This document shows, one piece after another, positions 29,903 through 38,648 of a DNA stretch of 64,000 nt. The position numbers were made by a program, and so were the translations under genes. This DNA is from SH-MAG3 sp036374995 (GTDB taxonomy: Bacteria; Gemmatimonadota; Gemmatimonadetes; Longimicrobiales; RSA9). Under the pieces are notes generated by a model. The model was not told the DNA's origin. It saw nothing but the letters and a program-made list of their open reading frames with translations, and ran no database searches. The stretch is taken from NCBI GenBank assembly GCA_036374995.1, contig DASUSS010000130.1:10996-74995 (forward strand), written 5' to 3'. Every line of letters starts with the position of its first letter. Within the stretch, counting starts at the first letter, position 1.

Positions 29903-29990
29903 TGCTGGCACGGTCCGCCGCTGCGCGCTTATGATCATGCCATTGCCTGCTTCTTCACGGTGATCCGGATCATGAAACGACCGAAGGGTC

Positions 29991-31703
29991 ATGGCTGAGG
30001 AGGAGGGTGGCGCGGCCACCATCCGATCGACGATCGCGTACTTCTCCATGGAGATCGCGCTCGAGCCGCCCATGCCGACGTTTTCCGGCGGCCTCGGCAT
30101 CCTGGCCGGCGACACGCTGCGGGCGGCGGCCGACCTCCATCTCCCGATGGTCGCCGTCACGCTGATTCACCGCGAAGGCTACTTCCGCCAGCGGCTGGGC
30201 CCCGCAGGCTTCCAGACGGAGGAGCCCGATGTGTGGGACCCGGATTCGTTCCTGGCGGAGCTGCCGGCCCGCGTGCAGATCACCCTGGAGAACAGGACCG
30301 TGCACGTCCGTGCGTGGAGCTACCGTGTCATCGGGTACGGCGGCGTCACGATTCCCGTCTACCTCCTCGACACCGATCTGCCCGAGAACTCGCCGTTCGA
30401 TCGCACGCTCACGAATCAGCTGTACGGTGGAGACTCGCGCTACCGGCTGCTTCAGGAGGTCGTGCTCGGGGTGGGCGGCGTGCGCATGCTGCGGGCGCTC
30501 GGCCACGACGACATCCACCGCTTCCATCTGAACGAAGGGCACGCCGCGCTCATCACGCTCGAGCTGCTGGACGAAGCCGCGCGCGCGCGCGGCCGATCGT
30601 CGTTCTCCGACGAGGATGCGGCCGCGGTTCGGAGTCGGTGCGTGTTCACGACCCACACACCGGTCGCTGCGGGTCACGACCGGTTCCCGCTCGAGCTGGC
30701 GATGTCCGTGCTGAACCGGTCGGAGATCCTCGATCATCCGCACCTGTTCCAGCACGAGGGCGAGCTCAACATGACGTACCTGGCGCTCAACCTCAGCGGC
30801 TTCGTGAACGGCGTGGCGAAGAAGCACGCCGAAATCTCGCGTCTGCTCTTCGGCGAATACCGGATCCAGGCGATCACGAACGGCGTTCATGTGGCGACCT
30901 GGACTTCGCCCTCGTTCGCGGCGCTCTTCGATGACTACATCCCCGGCTGGCGCGAGGACAGCTTCAGCCTGCGCTACGCATTCCTCATCCCGGCCGCGGC
31001 CGTGCAGGAAGCGCACGAGGAGGCGAAGCGACGGCTTCTCGATCACATCCGGCTGAGCACGGGCGTCGAGCTGCTCCAGGATCGACTGACTCTGGGCTTC
31101 GCGCGGCGGGCGACCGCCTATAAGCGCGCCGACCTGTTCGTCCATGACCTGGAGCGGCTGAAGGCGATCGCGGCAAAATGGGGCCACTTCCAGGCCGTTT
31201 ACGCCGGGAAGGCGCACCCCCTGGATCCCGCGGGCAAGCAACAGATCGAGCGGATCTTCGAGGCGGCGGCCGCGCTGAAGGGGCACGTCACGATCGTGTA
31301 TCTGCCGGACTACGACTGGGAGGTCGCGTCGCTGATCACGGCCGGCGTCGACGTCTGGCTGAACACGCCGCAACCGCCGCACGAGGCGAGCGGAACCAGC
31401 GGCATGAAGGCGGCACTGAACGGCGTGCCGAGCCTGAGCACGCTCGACGGCTGGTGGATCGAGGGGTGCATCGAAGGAGTGACGGGCTGGGCGATCGATC
31501 CGCAGCGCGCGGACGGCGGCACGCCCGTCGAGCGGGACAGCGCCGCACTCTACGACGCACTCGAGCACACGGTGCTGCCCCTGTACTACGACCGGAAGGA
31601 CCAGTTCGCCGGGATGATGATCCGCTGCATCGCGCTGAACGGATCGTTCTTCAACACGCAACGCATGATGCTGGAGTATGCGGTGAAGGCATACTCCAGG
31701 TGA
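29991..31703 (+). CDS. glgP: alpha-glucan (glycogen) phosphorylase, short GT35 form
   Basis: 570 residues, the short bacterial/archaeal form rather than the ~800-residue enzyme. It releases glucose-1-phosphate from glycogen or maltodextrin. Conserved blocks are STIAYFSMEIALEP, FSGGLGILAGD, HLNEGHAAL, FTTHTPVAAGHDRFP, ITNGVHVATW and GFARRATAYKRADL. The pyridoxal-phosphate lysine is in EASGTSGMKAALNGV. It probably mobilises glycogen reserve under stress, consistent with its UspA and CBS neighbours. ATG 29991 has a GAAGGG site. The stop is 7 bp from the convergent CBS gene. Confidence 0.93.
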   Translation: MAEEEGGAATIRSTIAYFSMEIALEPPMPTFSGGLGILAGDTLRAAADLHLPMVAVTLIHREGYFRQRLGPAGFQTEEPDVWDPDSFLAELPARVQITLENRTVHVRAWSYRVIGYGGVTIPVYLLDTDLPENSPFDRTLTNQLYGGDSRYRLLQEVVLGVGGVRMLRALGHDDIHRFHLNEGHAALITLELLDEAARARGRSSFSDEDAAAVRSRCVFTTHTPVAAGHDRFPLELAMSVLNRSEILDHPHLFQHEGELNMTYLALNLSGFVNGVAKKHAEISRLLFGEYRIQAITNGVHVATWTSPSFAALFDDYIPGWREDSFSLRYAFLIPAAAVQEAHEEAKRRLLDHIRLSTGVELLQDRLTLGFARRATAYKRADLFVHDLERLKAIAAKWGHFQAVYAGKAHPLDPAGKQQIERIFEAAAALKGHVTIVYLPDYDWEVASLITAGVDVWLNTPQPPHEASGTSGMKAALNGVPSLSTLDGWWIEGCIEGVTGWAIDPQRADGGTPVERDSAALYDALEHTVLPLYYDRKDQFAGMMIRCIALNGSFFNTQRMMLEYAVKAYSR

Positions 31704-31710
31704 CCGTGCA

Positions 31711-32157
31711 TCACCGCTGCATCATTGCGGGCTCCGAGATCGTCTCGAGCGCATCGGCCACCGCGTGCTCTCCGATCAGATCGGCATGACGGAGCACGTC
31801 CGCAGCCGCTACGACGCCGACGAGACGGCCCCGCGGCTCGGTGACGAGCACGCGCCGCACGGCGAACTGTCTCATGCGCTGCAATACCTCTCGCACGTCG
31901 TCCGTCGGCGCGACCGTCGCCAGATCGGTCTTCGTCATGGCATCGCCGCATGGACAGTCGTGGTGATGCGCCGCCGCCACGTGCCGGATCGCGATGTCCC
32001 GATCCGTGATGACGCCGACCGGATATCTGCTGCTGCGGTCGTCCACGACAGGGATCATGCCCACGTCGTGATCACGCATCAGCATCGCCGCCGCGAGCAA
32101 CGGCTGGTCCGGCGTGACGCAGCAGGGGTTCGGGGTCATGATATCGACGACCTTCAT
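31711..32157 (-). CDS. CBS-pair protein
   Basis: A 148-residue protein of two CBS motifs (~1-65 and ~80-140): VVDIMTPNPCCVTPDQ, GMIPVVDD, VGVITDRDIAIRHVA, then MTKTDLATVAPTDDV and LVGVVAAADVLRHA. CBS pairs bind adenine nucleotides and act as energy or redox sensors. A His/Cys patch (AAAHHHDCPCGDAM) joins the two motifs; Mtb Rv2626c (Hrp1), a DosR-regulated protein of similar layout, binds zinc, so metal binding is possible here. ATG 32157 has GAGGAG 7 bases upstream; an upstream start would add 15 residues. Confidence 0.88.
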   Translation of the reverse strand: MKVVDIMTPNPCCVTPDQPLLAAAMLMRDHDVGMIPVVDDRSSRYPVGVITDRDIAIRHVAAAHHHDCPCGDAMTKTDLATVAPTDDVREVLQRMRQFAVRRVLVTEPRGRLVGVVAAADVLRHADLIGEHAVADALETISEPAMMQR

Positions 32158-32388
32158 GGCGCGCTCCTCGAGGACGTTGCCGGACTCCAATGCACGAGCC
32201 ATCGAACGTTACCGCAACCGTCCACGCGGGGTGTCGGGAGATCCCCGATTCAGTGCGCGCCCGTCGCCGCCGCTACGTCAGGCGACGACGTACAGCAGAT
32301 GCGTCGTTGATCCATGGCACGCCCGCGCGCCGGCACGGAATGTTCAGGATGAGCAGCGCGCGTCCATCAGCGGCTGACGGGAGGGTTC

Positions 32389-32916
32389 ATGACGAGACCA
32401 TCGCAGAAACATCCTGCACGGCGGGATCCGGGGGCTCCAGTCGGCCGGTACTCGCCCGCGCCGGAACCGGCGGCGGGAACGGCGAGCGGCACGCCCGTGA
32501 CGGCGCGGCGGCCGCGCACGGTGTCCGACCTCATGACGCGGGATCTGGTCACGATCGCGCCGGACGCGTCGATCCGCGACCTGATCCGTGTACTGCGCGA
32601 GCACGGGATCGGGGGCATGCCGGTGGTCGACCGTGACGGCACGGTGCTGGGCACCGTCAGCAGCTCGGACGTGCTGTGGCTCGCGACCGGTGAGGCGGAG
32701 GGGACGACGGGATTCGTGACGGCCGATACCCTCGACACGCACTGCGTACGCGAGATCATGACGCCGGACGTGTTCGGTGTGGGCCCCGACACCAGCCTGC
32801 CCGAGCTGCGCCGCTTCTTCGCCCGCACGGGCGTACACCGCGCACCGGTGCTGGAGGACGGCGTGATCATCGGTATCGTAGGACTTTCCGACGTGCTGGA
32901 TACGCTGCTGGCGTGA
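32389..32916 (+). CDS. CBS-pair protein with disordered N-terminus
   Basis: 175 residues. About 40 Pro/Ala/Arg-rich residues precede two CBS motifs (VSDLMTRDLVTIAPDASI with GMPVVDRDGTVLGTVSSSDVLW; REIMTPDVFGVGPDTSL with HRAPVLEDGVIIGIVGLSDVL). Likely an adenylate-sensing regulator in the cytoplasm; partner unknown. ATG 32389 is preceded by GGAGGGTTC. It is divergent from the other CBS gene, sharing a 231-bp gap that contains a TCGGGAG-ATCCCCGA near-palindrome at about 32234-32248. It ends 32 bp before a convergent histidine kinase gene. Confidence 0.87.
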   Translation: MTRPSQKHPARRDPGAPVGRYSPAPEPAAGTASGTPVTARRPRTVSDLMTRDLVTIAPDASIRDLIRVLREHGIGGMPVVDRDGTVLGTVSSSDVLWLATGEAEGTTGFVTADTLDTHCVREIMTPDVFGVGPDTSLPELRRFFARTGVHRAPVLEDGVIIGIVGLSDVLDTLLA

Positions 32917-32948
32917 TCGGCGCTCGCGCACGCGAGCGCGCCCGGAGG

Positions 32949-34991
32949 TCAGGAGCCGAGCGGAGCCATCGTGGATGTTCTCGCGGCGCGAGGCAGCCGC
33001 ACATGGAACGTGGTGCCGCGCCCGGGCTCGCTCTCCGCCCAGATCCTGCCGCCGTGCGCGTCCACGATCGCCTTGGCGATCGGCAGGCCGAGCCCCATGC
33101 TGCGGCGGCCCGAGTCCCGGCCCTGCCAGTAGCGCTCGAACAGGTGCGGAATCTGGTCGGCGGCAATGCCCGGACCCGTGTCGGTCACATCGATTCCGAT
33201 CTCGCCGCCCGCCTCCTGCACGGCGATCGTCACGCTCCCGCCGGCCGGAGTGAACTTGAACGCATTGCCGATCAGGTTCTCGAGTGCCTGGAGAATGCGG
33301 TCGCGATCGCCCTCGAGGGTCGTCCCGGAGTCACACCGCGTCTGGAACGTCACGCCGCGATCGCCGGCCGTCAGTCGGAATTCGGCCTCGAGGTCCTCGA
33401 CGATCCTGGCCGGCGAATGGGATCCCTTCGCGAGCTTCAGCCGGCCGTCCTCGATGCGGCGCAGGTCGAGCAGATTCGTGATCAGCCGTTCCATCTGATC
33501 GGTGCAACTCCGGATCCCCGCAAGGTACCCGCGGCCGTCCTCATCCTGTTGCAGCCCGGCGCTGCGCAGCAGCAGGCTCGTGCCGACGCGGATCGCACCC
33601 AGTGGATTGCCCAGGTCGTGCGCGACGATGCTGACGATCTCGTCCCGTGCGCGAATTGCCTGCTGCGCTGCGGCATACAGCCGCGCATTGTCGACCGCGG
33701 CCACGGCGCGGGCGGCGAGCTCCCGGGCGAGCGTGAAGTCGTGACTGTCGAAACGCCGCGTGGTGGACAGCAGCAGGATGACGCCGTGCAGCTGATCGCG
33801 CGCTGCCAGCGGCACCGCCATGTACGACACCGGATTCAGCTCGCCGACGATCGCGCGGTGCTCCGCGCTCTGCGTCAGCGAGTCCAGCAGCTGCGGCGTG
33901 ACGTCCGCGACGAGCAGGGCCTCGCGCGAGCGGAGGACCGTGGAGATGAGGTGCTCGCGGCCGCGGTCGATCGGCAGCTTCAGCAGCCGGTCTGCCGTGT
34001 CGCGGTGACGCGGGTCGCGGCACGCGACCTCGAGCCGCGTGATGCCGCCGTCCTCTCCCACCACATCGACCAGGCACACATCGGCCAGTCCCTCGACGGC
34101 GAGGGCCGCGAGCTCGCGCAGCCGTGAGCGGTAGTCGAGCGACGAGGACAGGATCATGCCCGCGCTGACCAGGAACTGCTGCGCCGCTTCCAGACGCTTC
34201 CGGGCCGTGACATCACGCAGCACGACCGTGAACAGGTGCTCGGTTCCCAGCGTCAGCTTCGAGATCGAGGCTTCGGCCGGGAACTCCTCACCGCTCCGGC
34301 GCAGGCCGTAGATCTCGCGCCGCTCTCCCATCCGGCGCGCCGAGCCGCTGCCGGCCGCGAACGCCGGAACGTGCACCATGCGATGCACGTCGCGATACCG
34401 CTCCGGGATCAGGATGTCCAGCCGCTGACCGATCACTTCGCTCGCGGTCCAGCCGAAGATCTCCTGCGCGCCGTCGTTGAACAGCACGATGCGCTGCGCA
34501 TCGTCCACCGAGATGATCGCATCCGCGGCGATCGACACGATGCCCGAGTACTTCATCTCGGAGACCCGCAGCGCTTCCGCCGCGACGCGTGCCTTGAGCT
34601 GGCGGGTGAGATCGACGCCCGTGCCGACGACGTGGCGGACGGCACCGGCGTGATCGATGGCCGCGTGCAGTGTCCACAGCAGCGTGTAGGACTCGCCGTC
34701 GCGCGTCGTGCCACGGCCGTGCGATGTCGCACGCAGGCGGCCGGGACCGAGCGACGCGAACGCGCGCCGGACGTCCATCGCGCCCGGCGCCGGGACCAGC
34801 AGCTCCCACAGCGCGCGGCCGTGCACCTCCGCCTCCGACAGTCCCGTGAGCTCCTCACAGGCACGGTTGAAGCACAGCACACGCCCGGCCGAATCCAGCA
34901 CCAGGGTGGGTGTCGGAGCGCATTCGAGGGTCAGATCCAGCAGGTCACCGACATCAATGTCCGCCGGCAGGTGGGGCGAGTGTGCGGCCAT
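32949..34991 (-). CDS. PAS-PAS-GAF sensor histidine kinase
   Basis: About 680 residues and no transmembrane segment, hence a cytoplasmic sensor. PAS1 spans ~15-130 (PTLVLDSAGRVLCFNRACEELTG), PAS2 ~145-265 (AIISVDDAQRIVLFNDGAQEIFGW) and GAF ~285-435. HisKA carries the phospho-acceptor in VSIVAHDLGNPLGAI; the ATPase domain has NLIGNAFKFTPAG, DTGPGIAADQIPHLFERYW and SMGLGLPIAKAIV. Mtb DosS/DosT are also cytoplasmic GAF kinases of the dormancy regulon, but use a different kinase class and bind haem; no haem ligand is evident here. No response regulator gene is near. The start at 34991 lacks a clear ribosome site. Confidence 0.88.
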   Translation of the reverse strand: MAAHSPHLPADIDVGDLLDLTLECAPTPTLVLDSAGRVLCFNRACEELTGLSEAEVHGRALWELLVPAPGAMDVRRAFASLGPGRLRATSHGRGTTRDGESYTLLWTLHAAIDHAGAVRHVVGTGVDLTRQLKARVAAEALRVSEMKYSGIVSIAADAIISVDDAQRIVLFNDGAQEIFGWTASEVIGQRLDILIPERYRDVHRMVHVPAFAAGSGSARRMGERREIYGLRRSGEEFPAEASISKLTLGTEHLFTVVLRDVTARKRLEAAQQFLVSAGMILSSSLDYRSRLRELAALAVEGLADVCLVDVVGEDGGITRLEVACRDPRHRDTADRLLKLPIDRGREHLISTVLRSREALLVADVTPQLLDSLTQSAEHRAIVGELNPVSYMAVPLAARDQLHGVILLLSTTRRFDSHDFTLARELAARAVAAVDNARLYAAAQQAIRARDEIVSIVAHDLGNPLGAIRVGTSLLLRSAGLQQDEDGRGYLAGIRSCTDQMERLITNLLDLRRIEDGRLKLAKGSHSPARIVEDLEAEFRLTAGDRGVTFQTRCDSGTTLEGDRDRILQALENLIGNAFKFTPAGGSVTIAVQEAGGEIGIDVTDTGPGIAADQIPHLFERYWQGRDSGRRSMGLGLPIAKAIVDAHGGRIWAESEPGRGTTFHVRLPRAARTSTMAPLGS

Positions 34992-35120
34992 TTTCGACGT
35001 CGCGAGGCGCGGTATGCTACTCGCGGTAATATGCCGGCCGGCACGGCCGCGCGAAAGTGCCCGGTGCGGCCGCACTCGAGCGCGCGCCCGACGCGAACGG
35101 CGCTGCGGTGCGGTCGCAAG

Positions 35121-35148
35121 CGGTTCCCTACGCGGATACGGGAAACCC
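35121..35148. promoter_or_regulatory. inverted GGTTCCC/GGGAAACC box, kinase/Usp divergent promoter
   Basis: CGGTTCCCTACG (35121-35132) and ACGGGAAACCC (35138-35148) form an imperfect inverted repeat, GGTTCCC-N11-GGGAAACC. On the minus strand, the first arm reads CGTAGGGAACC, the same core as the boxes at 29870, 38573 and 41853. It lies between the histidine kinase start (34991) and the small gene at 35230. Confidence 0.5.
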
Positions 35149-35229
35149 TGACAGCGGTGCGAGCGCGCGGAGCGGATCATTCGGAGGGAAGCGTCGGATG
35201 CTGCATGCAAAGCGGAGCGCAGGAGCGCC

Positions 35230-35574
35230 ATGCTGCCTGAACTCGATCACCGGACGGTGGAGCGCCTGCACGCGGCCAGGCAGGGGGATCGTGTGGCGTT
35301 CGCCGAGATCTGTGAGGAGCTGGAGGAGGCACTCTCGCGAGCCGTTCGACATCATCTGACGGAAGAACGCCAGGAGGTCAGCGAGAGCAGGGTGAGGGAG
35401 ATCGTCGACCGGGTGCGCGCGCTCGCAGTCGCGGAGCTGGCGGAGAAGCCGGGCGACTGGTCCACGTACGGCTGGCTGAGCTGGCTGGCGCTGCGCGAGA
35501 TGACGAACGGACACAGCGCGGCGCGCGCGGCAGAATCGCGCAACGACCGCGCGGTCGACATCCGGGAGGGATGA
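35230..35574 (+). CDS. unknown 114-residue helical protein
   Basis: Not recognised. It is predicted to be almost entirely helical and acidic (FAEICEELEEALSRAVRHHL, EVSESRVREIVDRVRALAVAEL) with a final tryptophan-rich segment (WSTYGWLSWLALREM). The helix-loop-helix layout loosely recalls sigma region 2 or an adaptor, but no motif confirms it. ATG 35230 follows AGGAG. Its TGA overlaps the ATG of the UspA gene, so the two are translated together and it may partner that protein. Confidence 0.6.
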   Translation: MLPELDHRTVERLHAARQGDRVAFAEICEELEEALSRAVRHHLTEERQEVSESRVREIVDRVRALAVAELAEKPGDWSTYGWLSWLALREMTNGHSAARAAESRNDRAVDIREG

Positions 35575-36485
35575 TGGTGAAGAGCGTGATGGTACCGGTG
35601 GATGCGTCGCCGTTTGCGGAGTCCGCGCTGCGGTATGCGCTGGCGCTGGTCCGGGCCGCGAATGCACGGCTGCATGTGGTGCTCGTGCACGAAACGCCCG
35701 CGCTCGTCGAGCGCGCGACGACGCTCGGCAGCGAGCTGCTCGAGCCGCAGCAGCGGCAGGCGGAGGAGGAGTACCTGGGCGCGCTGGTGGAGCGGCTGTC
35801 GACGGAAGACGGGACTGCGGCGGAGCGCTCGCTGCTCACGGGAGTCCCCGCCTCCGCACTTGCCGAGTTCGCGCGCCGGCGGAACATCGACCTGATCGTG
35901 ATGAGCACGCACGGCCGGGGGCCGTTCAACCGGCTCTGGCTCGGCAGCGTTGCCGACGGCCTGATCCGGCGCTCGCGCGTACCCGTACTGCTCGTGCGGC
36001 CGACGGACTCCGGCGCGGCGCCGACCGCCGCACCGGATCGACGGGTCCTCGTCGCCGTCGACGGCTCGGAGGCCGGGGAGATCGCGCTCGCATTCGGGGC
36101 GCAGCTGTGCCGGCTCACGGGCGCCGCCTGCACCGTGATTCGCGTGGTGGTGCCGCCCGCACACGTGATCACCTCGAGGATCCCGGACACCGCGCGGATG
36201 GTGCGCGAGAAGACGGAACAGGCATCCCATCAGGCGGAGCAGTATCTGCGGAGCGTCTCGGCGCGGGTCGGCACGCTCCCCGACTCCACGCGCACGGAAG
36301 TCGTGACCGGCACGGACGTGGCCACGGCGATCCTGCGCTGCGCGGAGACGGAAGGCGCGGATCTGATCGCGATCGGCACGCGCGGCCACGGCGGTGCGGC
36401 GCGGATGGTGCTCGGGAGCGTGGCGGACAAGGTGATTCGCGGATCACCCGTGCCGGTGCTGGTCTGTCCGGCGCCGAAGCGTTGA
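35571..36485 (+). CDS. tandem universal stress protein (two UspA domains)
   Basis: 303-304 residues with two UspA domains (~1-145 and ~155-300). The nucleotide-binding patterns are STHGRGPFNRLWLGSVADGL and TRGHGGAARMVLGSVADKV, both complete, so ATP binding by both halves is expected. VMVPVDASPFAESALRYAL is the typical first strand and helix. Two ATG codons (35571 and 35574) follow GGGAGGG; the second has the better spacing. It lies between the helical small gene and the COG2187 kinase gene. In M. tuberculosis, the UspA gene Rv2005c neighbours the COG2187 gene Rv2004c, the same pairing. Confidence 0.9.
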   Translation: MMVKSVMVPVDASPFAESALRYALALVRAANARLHVVLVHETPALVERATTLGSELLEPQQRQAEEEYLGALVERLSTEDGTAAERSLLTGVPASALAEFARRRNIDLIVMSTHGRGPFNRLWLGSVADGLIRRSRVPVLLVRPTDSGAAPTAAPDRRVLVAVDGSEAGEIALAFGAQLCRLTGAACTVIRVVVPPAHVITSRIPDTARMVREKTEQASHQAEQYLRSVSARVGTLPDSTRTEVVTGTDVATAILRCAETEGADLIAIGTRGHGGAARMVLGSVADKVIRGSPVPVLVCPAPKR

Positions 36486-36497
36486 CCGGAGGAGCGG

Positions 36498-37550
36498 GTG
36501 GCGACGCCGTCGGTCGGATCGCGGGATGGAACCGCCGAGCGGGTCGCATTCCTCTCGGATCCGGACAGCTATGCCGAGGGAACCGGCGACGTCGAGAAGA
36601 TCGAGACGCACATGGCGTTCGTGTTTCTCACCGACGCCCATGCGTACAAGCTGAAGAAGCCGGTGCGCTACGAGTTCCTCGATTTCAGCACGTTGCCGCT
36701 GCGCCGTCGGACCTGTGAGGACGAAGTCCGGCTGAACCGTCGGCTGGCGCCGGACGTCTACATCGGTGCGGTCCCGCTCGTGCGCGACGCGGCCGGCGCC
36801 CTGCACATCGGCGCCGTGGCCGGCGCCACGATCGTCGACTGGCTGGTGAAGATGAAGCGCCTGCCGCGCGACCGGATGCTGGACGCCGTGATCCGCGCGG
36901 GCGGTCCGACGGCGCGGGAGCTGGAATCGCTCGGCGCGCTGCTCGTCCGGTTCTACCGGAACGCGCCGGCGGAGCGGATCCCGCCGGACGATTACATCGA
37001 CCGTCTGGACGCGGACATCACGATCGACATTCGCGAGCTGGCCGAGCGCGCCGACCATCTGCCGTTCGATCTGATCCGCGACATCGGTGCAGCGCTCGGC
37101 CGCGCGCTCGCCCTGAACGAGCGCATGCTCCGCAGCCGCGCGGTCCGGATTCGGGAAGTCCATGGCGACCTGCGGCCGGAGCACATCTGCCTGACGGAGC
37201 CGCCCGTCATCATCGACTGCCTCGAGTTCCGCCGCGACTTCCGCCTGCTCGACCCCGCCGACGAGCTGGCATTCCTCGGGATGGAATGCGAGCGGCTCGG
37301 CGCCCCGCACATCGGGCGAGTCCTGCTGCGACATTATCGGGAATCGACCGGCGACCGGCTGCCGCCCGGCCTGGTCGAGTTCTACGGCGCGATGCGCGCA
37401 CTGCTGCGTGGCAAGCTCGCGATCTGGCACCTGCGGAACGGCGATCCTGCCGCCGGCGACCGCTGGACCGCCGCTGCGCACGAATATCTGCGCCTCGCGG
37501 CGCGCCACCTCGGTGTTCCGATCACGCAGGAGACGGCGACGGGTCGCTGA
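36498..37550 (+). CDS. COG2187 aminoglycoside-phosphotransferase-like kinase
   Basis: 350 residues. The N-terminal lobe has IETHMAFVFLTDAHAYKLKKPVRYEFLDF with the probable ATP-anchoring lysine. The catalytic loop is REVHGDLRPEHICL and the metal-binding Asp is in PVIIDCLEFRRDFRLLDPADEL. It matches the N-terminal half of Mtb Rv2004c and related proteins, which continue into a second P-loop kinase domain; that domain is absent here. Substrate unknown; despite the name, antibiotic resistance is not implied. The GTG start at 36498 follows GGAGGAGCGG, 12 bp after the UspA stop. It ends 29 bases inside the convergent PRPP synthetase gene. Confidence 0.82.
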   Translation: MATPSVGSRDGTAERVAFLSDPDSYAEGTGDVEKIETHMAFVFLTDAHAYKLKKPVRYEFLDFSTLPLRRRTCEDEVRLNRRLAPDVYIGAVPLVRDAAGALHIGAVAGATIVDWLVKMKRLPRDRMLDAVIRAGGPTARELESLGALLVRFYRNAPAERIPPDDYIDRLDADITIDIRELAERADHLPFDLIRDIGAALGRALALNERMLRSRAVRIREVHGDLRPEHICLTEPPVIIDCLEFRRDFRLLDPADELAFLGMECERLGAPHIGRVLLRHYRESTGDRLPPGLVEFYGAMRALLRGKLAIWHLRNGDPAAGDRWTAAAHEYLRLAARHLGVPITQETATGR

Positions 37551-38523
37551 GCAGCTCGACGATCGAGCCGCCCGTGTGCAGCCGCCGGATCGCCTCGCCC
37601 AGCAGCGGCGCCGCATCGAGCACCACTACCCGGCGCCGCAGCGACTGCGGGATGCGCGACGAGCCGACCGTGTTCACGATGACGAGACCATCGAGCGCAG
37701 TGTCGGCCAGTGTGTCCCCGGCGTCGGCCGTGAACAGGGCATGCGTGGCGGCGGCGAAGACGCGCCCGGCTCCGTGCTCGCGGCACGCGCGTGCCGCGCG
37801 GGCCAGCGTCGTGCCGCTGCTGATCAGGTCGTCCACGATGATCGCAGTGTCGCCCTCCACCGCGCCCACCACCGCGTCGCCGGTCACGACGCCTTCGCTC
37901 CTGCGCTTCTCCAGGAATGCGAGCGCGACGTCGCGCCCGAGCGCGTGCTCGAGCGAGTCGCGCAGCGCGGCCGCCCGCTTCGCGCCGCCGGCATCCGGCG
38001 AGACCACCGTGCAGGATCCGGCGCCGACGCTCTCCGCGAAATGGCGGACGAGGAGCGGACGCGCCTCCAGGTGTACCGTCGTGCACCGGAACGCGTTCTC
38101 GAATGCCGCCTGGTTGTGGACGTCCATCGTGACCACGGCATCGGCGCCCACCGCCTCGAGCAAAGCGGCGACGTACCGGGTCGTCACGGGATCGCGCGGC
38201 TTCGTTCGACGGTCCTTCCGGGCGTAGCACAGGTAGGGCACGACGGCGGTGACGCGCGCGGCGCCTGCATCGCGCACGGCGCCAATGAAGAACAGCAGGC
38301 GGCAGAGCTTGTCGTTCGTGCTGCGGTCCGCGTCGCCGTACAGCGAATCCACGATGTACACGTCGCGCCCGCGCACGCTCACGAGCGGGCGCGTCTTGTG
38401 CTCGCCATCCTCGAACGCACGTTCCTCGTGGCCGGACTGCTCCACCCCCGCCGCGCGAGCGACCGCCTCGCTGAATTCACGCTCCGCAGTCAGCCCGAAG
38501 ACCTGCATCCCCACCGCTGTCAT
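37522..38523 (-). CDS. prs: ribose-phosphate pyrophosphokinase (PRPP synthetase), divergent form
   Basis: 333 residues. It makes PRPP from ribose-5-phosphate and ATP. Visible motifs are STNDKLCRLLFFIGA, VPYLCYARKDRRT, VVTMDVHNQAAFENAF, VVSPDAGGAKRA and the PRPP loop VDDLISSGTTLARA. Several positions differ from housekeeping Prs (for example MDVHN for LDLH and SSGTT for DTAGT), so this is probably a second, stress-associated paralogue. ATG 38523 lies 9 bases behind AGGAGG; GTG 38532 is an alternative. PRPP would feed the phosphoribosyltransferase at 41133 or NAD salvage. The 125-bp gap to PolX has a GTAGGGGGAAT box. Confidence 0.88.
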   Translation of the reverse strand: MTAVGMQVFGLTAEREFSEAVARAAGVEQSGHEERAFEDGEHKTRPLVSVRGRDVYIVDSLYGDADRSTNDKLCRLLFFIGAVRDAGAARVTAVVPYLCYARKDRRTKPRDPVTTRYVAALLEAVGADAVVTMDVHNQAAFENAFRCTTVHLEARPLLVRHFAESVGAGSCTVVSPDAGGAKRAAALRDSLEHALGRDVALAFLEKRRSEGVVTGDAVVGAVEGDTAIIVDDLISSGTTLARAARACREHGAGRVFAAATHALFTADAGDTLADTALDGLVIVNTVGSSRIPQSLRRRVVVLDAAPLLGEAIRRLHTGGSIVELLSDPSPSPA

Positions 38524-38572
38524 TCTCCTCACCCTCCTCCCGGAGACGCGTCACGTCGCGTGCCACCGTCCT

Positions 38573-38584
38573 CGTAGGGGGAAT
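38573..38584. promoter_or_regulatory. GTAGGGGGAAT box between prs and polX
   Basis: CGTAGGGGGAAT at 38573-38584 lies in the divergent gap 50 bp upstream of the prs ATG and 65 bp before the chosen polX ATG. It shares the CGTAGGG-G-AAT core with 41853 and 29870. Confidence 0.5.
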
Positions 38585-38648
38585 CCGCGCACGCATGTCT
38601 GCCGCTGCCGGACTGAAGCGGCGCGGCGCCACCGGCATATTCCGCTCC

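Noticed and set aside
29905..29920. TGGCACGG resembling a sigma-54 -24 element upstream of glgP
   Set aside because: There is no GC element at the required spacing for the -12 box.
32234..32248. TCGGGAG-ATCCCCGA near-palindrome as another member of the GTAGGGRAAT boxes
   Set aside because: It has the GGGA part but not the GTA or AAT parts, so I did not count it.
36498..37550. Aminoglycoside resistance gene
   Set aside because: The kinase is of the COG2187 type found in stress operons and lacks resemblance to resistance enzymes beyond the shared fold.
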